DNA from: Kitasatospora mediocidica KCTC 9733
GTDB taxonomy: Bacteria; Actinomycetota; Actinomycetes; Streptomycetales; Streptomycetaceae
Length of the DNA: 64,000 nt
Assembly (NCBI RefSeq): GCF_000744225.1
Contig: NZ_JQLN01000004.1
Coordinates: 1,178,001 to 1,242,000 of the forward strand
Direction of reading: 5' to 3'
Positions 61,770-64,000 of the stretch are shown piece by piece (the stretch's first letter is position 1; each line of letters opens with the position of its first letter). Under the pieces are notes generated by a model. The model was not told where the DNA came from. It did no database searches and saw only the letters and a list, made by a program, of their open reading frames with translations. The position numbers and the translations under genes were made by a program.

Positions 61770-62638
61770 CCACCACCCCGTCCGTGCGCCTCGTCACCGC
61801 CGCGCACCTGCCCGAACTCGCCCCCGACGACCAGGAGCTGCTGCACGCCCTGAACCGCCTGGGTGTCCCCACCGAGGTCGTGATCTGGGACGACCCGAAG
61901 GTGGACTGGTCGCTGGCCCCGGTCACGGTGATCCGCTCGGTCTTCGACTACCACCTGCGGCACGGCGAGTTCATCGCCTGGCTCGACCGGATAGCGCCGC
62001 TGACCAGCGTGCAGAACTCCCCCGAGATCATCCGGTGGAACTCGCACAAGTCCTACCTGACCCGGGTGGCGGACGCGGGCTTCGCGACCATCCCCACCGA
62101 GTGGGTCCGCAAGGGCGAGAGCGGCGACCTGGCGGAGATCCTGCGCCGCACCGGCTGGGAGGACGCGGTCGTCAAGCCCGCGATCTCCGCCTCCGCGCAC
62201 GGCACCATCAAGGTCGACAAGGACAGCCTGGACGAGGGCCAGGCCCACCTGGACGGCCTGACCCACAACGGCGACGCGCTGATCCAGCCCTACCTGCACG
62301 ACTTCACCACCACCGGCGAGACCTCGGTGATCTGGCTGGGCGGCACCCAGTCGCACAGCGTGCGGCGCCCCTCGGGCATGCACACCTCGCTCGAAGTCGC
62401 CCACGTGGGAGCCCCCTTGGAGCCCTCCGCGGAGGAACTCGCACTGGCCGGCGCGGTCTACGACTGGATCACCCCCGCACCGCTCTACGCGCGGATCGAC
62501 GTGCTCAACACGGTCGACTACGGACTGCTGGTCCTGGAGCTGGAGTTGGTGGAGCCGGCCCTGTACCTGCGGCACTCCGAGGCGATCGCGGACCGCTTCG
62601 CGCTGAGCATCAAGAACCTGCTGGACGCCGCGAACTGA
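61766..62638 (+). CDS. ATP-grasp ligase
   Basis: 290 aa, ATG overlapping the diiron gene (ATGA). Short ATP-grasp of the RimK/DcsG type: N-lobe 'VPTEVVIWDDPKVDWSLAPVTVIRSVFDYHLRHGEFIAWLDRI', 'NSPEIIRWNSHKSYL', ATP-lobe 'DAVVKPAISASAHGTIKVD', 'ALIQPYLHDFTTTGETSVIW' and metal-binding 'LLVLELELVEPALYL'. It should activate a carboxylate as acyl phosphate and join it to an amine, or cyclise it as D-cycloserine synthetase does. This resemblance is from memory. Confidence 0.85.
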   Translation: MTTTPSVRLVTAAHLPELAPDDQELLHALNRLGVPTEVVIWDDPKVDWSLAPVTVIRSVFDYHLRHGEFIAWLDRIAPLTSVQNSPEIIRWNSHKSYLTRVADAGFATIPTEWVRKGESGDLAEILRRTGWEDAVVKPAISASAHGTIKVDKDSLDEGQAHLDGLTHNGDALIQPYLHDFTTTGETSVIWLGGTQSHSVRRPSGMHTSLEVAHVGAPLEPSAEELALAGAVYDWITPAPLYARIDVLNTVDYGLLVLELELVEPALYLRHSEAIADRFALSIKNLLDAAN

Positions 62639-62646
62639 CGCACCAT

Positions 62647-62680
62647 CCGGTGCGGGCGCGCCGCCACGCGCCCGCACCGG
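62647..62680 (+). terminator. hairpin between the ATP-grasp and serA-like genes
   Basis: CCGGTGCGGGCGCG (62647-62660) and CGCGCCCGCACCGG (62667-62680), a perfect 14-bp stem with a 6-base loop. It may end the main cluster transcript before the serA-like gene. Confidence 0.65.
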
Positions 62681-62722
62681 AACAGACCCGCACTGCAACT
62701 CCCTCCGCTGGAAGGACCGTTC

Positions 62723-63664
62723 GTGCCAAAGCCCATCGTTCTCGTCGCAGACCCGCTCCCCGCCCACGTGCTCGCCGAGCTCGAACCGGACTTCGACCTG
62801 CGCCACTGCGAGGGCGCCGACCGGGTGGCGCTGCTGGCCGCGGTGCCCGCCGCCACCGCCCTGCTGATCCGCAGCGCGACCAAGGTCGACCAGGAGGTCC
62901 TGGACGCCGCGCCGCTGCTGCGCATCGTCGCCCGCGCGGGAGTCGGGCTGGACAACGTCGACGTGAGTGCCGCCACCAGAGCCGGGGTGAAGGTCGCCAA
63001 CGCGCCGCAGTCCAACGTGGTGAGCGTGGCGGAGCTGACCGTCGGCCTGATGATCTCGATGGCCCGCACCATCCCCGCCGCCTCGGCCTCCGTGCACGCC
63101 GGGCAGTGGAGGCGCGCGGCGTTCCAGGGCGTCGAGCTGGCCGGCAAGACGGCCGGCATCCTCGGCTTCGGCAAGGTCGGCCGCCTGGTGGCGACCAGGC
63201 TCCGGGCGCTCGACATGCGGATCGTCGCGCACGACCCGTTCGTCCCGGCCGACGCGATGGAGCCGGCCGGCGTGCGGTCGGTGACGCTCGACGAGCTGGT
63301 GCGGGAGAGCGACTTCCTGACCATCCACCTGCCGCTCACGCCGCAGACCCGGGGGATCATCGGCGAGGCCGAACTTGCGCTGGCGAAGCCGTCGTTGCGC
63401 CTGCTGAACACCGCGCGCGGCGGCATCGTCGACGAGTTCGCGCTGGCTCAGGCGCTCAAGGAGAACCGCCTGGCCGGCGCCGCGCTCGACGTCTTCGAGG
63501 TCGAACCCCCGGAGTCCTCCCCGCTGCTCGGCATCGGCTCGGTGATCGCCACCCCGCACATCGGCGCCGGCACCCCCGAAGCCCAGGAGCGCGCGGGCCG
63601 GGAGGCCGTCCGCGCCGTCCGGTTCGCGCTGACCGGACAGGACATCCCGGGCGCGGTCAACTGA
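62723..63664 (+). CDS. short 3-phosphoglycerate-dehydrogenase-like enzyme (SerA-like)
   Basis: 313 aa, GTG behind GGAAGGA. Complete D-2-hydroxyacid dehydrogenase: 'AGVGLDNVDV', Rossmann 'AGILGFGKVGRLVATRLRAL' (~144-163), 'NTARGGIVDE' with catalytic Arg, 'DVFEVEP' Glu and 'ATPHIGAGT' His. It lacks the ACT and ASB domains of primary-metabolism SerA, so it would escape serine feedback. It could raise 3-phosphohydroxypyruvate and phosphoserine, the SbnA substrate. Cluster membership is inferred from position. Confidence 0.8.
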   Translation: MPKPIVLVADPLPAHVLAELEPDFDLRHCEGADRVALLAAVPAATALLIRSATKVDQEVLDAAPLLRIVARAGVGLDNVDVSAATRAGVKVANAPQSNVVSVAELTVGLMISMARTIPAASASVHAGQWRRAAFQGVELAGKTAGILGFGKVGRLVATRLRALDMRIVAHDPFVPADAMEPAGVRSVTLDELVRESDFLTIHLPLTPQTRGIIGEAELALAKPSLRLLNTARGGIVDEFALAQALKENRLAGAALDVFEVEPPESSPLLGIGSVIATPHIGAGTPEAQERAGREAVRAVRFALTGQDIPGAVN

Positions 63665-63670
63665 CGGCCG

Positions 63671-63693
63671 GGCACCCCGGCTCTACGGGTGCC
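63671..63693 (+). terminator. weak hairpin after the serA-like gene
   Basis: GGCACCC (63671-63677) pairs with GGGTGCC (63687-63693), 9-base loop. It separates the cluster from the peroxidase gene. Confidence 0.4.
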
Positions 63694-63744
63694 GTGCGGC
63701 TACCGTGGCAGGTGCAACCCAGACCGTTCGAAGGGAACCGCATC

Positions 63745-64000
63745 ATGAGCCTGTACGACATCCCGCTGCACACGCTGGCCGGCGAGAAGGCCTCACTGGG
63801 CGACTACAAGGGCCGCGCGCTGCTGCTCGTCAACGTCGCCTCGAAGTGCGGCCTGACGCCGCAGTACGCGGGCCTGGAGCGCCTGCAGGAGCGCTACGCC
63901 GAGCGCGGGCTGACCGTGCTGGGCTTCCCGTGCAACCAGTTCGGCGGGCAGGAGCCGGGCAGCGCCGAGGAGATCCAGACGTTCTGCTCCACCAGCTACG
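63745..64000 (+). CDS. glutathione-peroxidase-family protein (cut by window end)
   Basis: First 85 residues only; the gene runs past the window. ATG behind GAAGGGAACC. 'LLLVNVASKCGLTPQYAGLE' has the peroxidatic Cys (~35), and 'LGFPCNQFGGQEPGSAEEI' holds the second conserved block with Gln. Reduces hydroperoxides, in actinomycetes usually with thioredoxin. Probably unrelated to the cluster upstream. Confidence 0.85.
   Translation, partial: MSLYDIPLHTLAGEKASLGDYKGRALLLVNVASKCGLTPQYAGLERLQERYAERGLTVLGFPCNQFGGQEPGSAEEIQTFCSTSY

Noticed and set aside
1..64000. CRISPR arrays, tRNA or rRNA genes, insertion sequences
   Set aside because: No regularly spaced repeats, no cloverleaf sequence and no transposase were seen. 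The tandem repeats found are short and contiguous.

Overview
The window is high-GC DNA with strong G/C preference at third codon positions, GTG/TTG starts and GGAGG-type ribosome binding sites. With a class A PBP, CutR-like two-component genes, a SCO5389-family protein and an M-box in front of an Nramp-related transporter, it looks like a Streptomyces or Kitasatospora-type actinomycete chromosome carrying a prophage. This assignment comes from remembered gene families, not from a search.

Bases 1 to about 29,200 are the right-hand part of a siphovirus prophage, all rightward except three short leftward items. The order is: portal-Nudix-MuF fusion, XkdF-like protease, scaffold-like protein, major capsid protein, head-tail connector genes, tail tube, tail chaperones with a -1 frameshift, tape measure with a lytic transglycosylase domain, distal tail and baseplate proteins, and a beta-helix tail spike. 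A lysis/late module follows: papain-like peptidase, PLD-like protein, glycosidase-like endolysin and small membrane proteins. The right edge has a HAD phosphatase, an XRE/TPR regulator, small Cys-rich proteins and a leftward XRE repressor with palindromic operator candidates. Terminase, integrase and the left end lie outside the window. The right junction falls inside a TrkA-N type ion-channel gene, which has lost its natural 3' end.

Bases 29,200 to 56,000 are chromosomal: DUF1990, cytochrome P450, metallophosphoesterase, a coupled glycosyltransferase/polysaccharide deacetylase pair, an OmpR-type two-component system, a sigma-factor/CAP-domain fusion, a lone argS, an S9 peptidase, a class A PBP, a magnesium locus (M-box, leader peptide, Nramp-related transporter, frameshifted MgtC), a NarL-type two-component system, a SCO5389-family gene and a protein rich in Glu/Val/Ala.

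Bases 56,564 to 63,664 look like a compact biosynthetic cluster: SbnA and SbnB homologues (L-2,3-diaminopropionate synthesis), an EamA exporter, a 2-hydroxyacid dehydrogenase homologue lacking its catalytic arginine, a haem-oxygenase-like diiron oxidase, an ATP-grasp ligase and a short SerA-like dehydrogenase. The suggested logic is SerA for phosphoserine supply, SbnA/SbnB for diaminopropionate, diiron oxidation, ATP-grasp ligation or cyclisation, and export. The product is unknown. The window ends inside a glutathione peroxidase gene.
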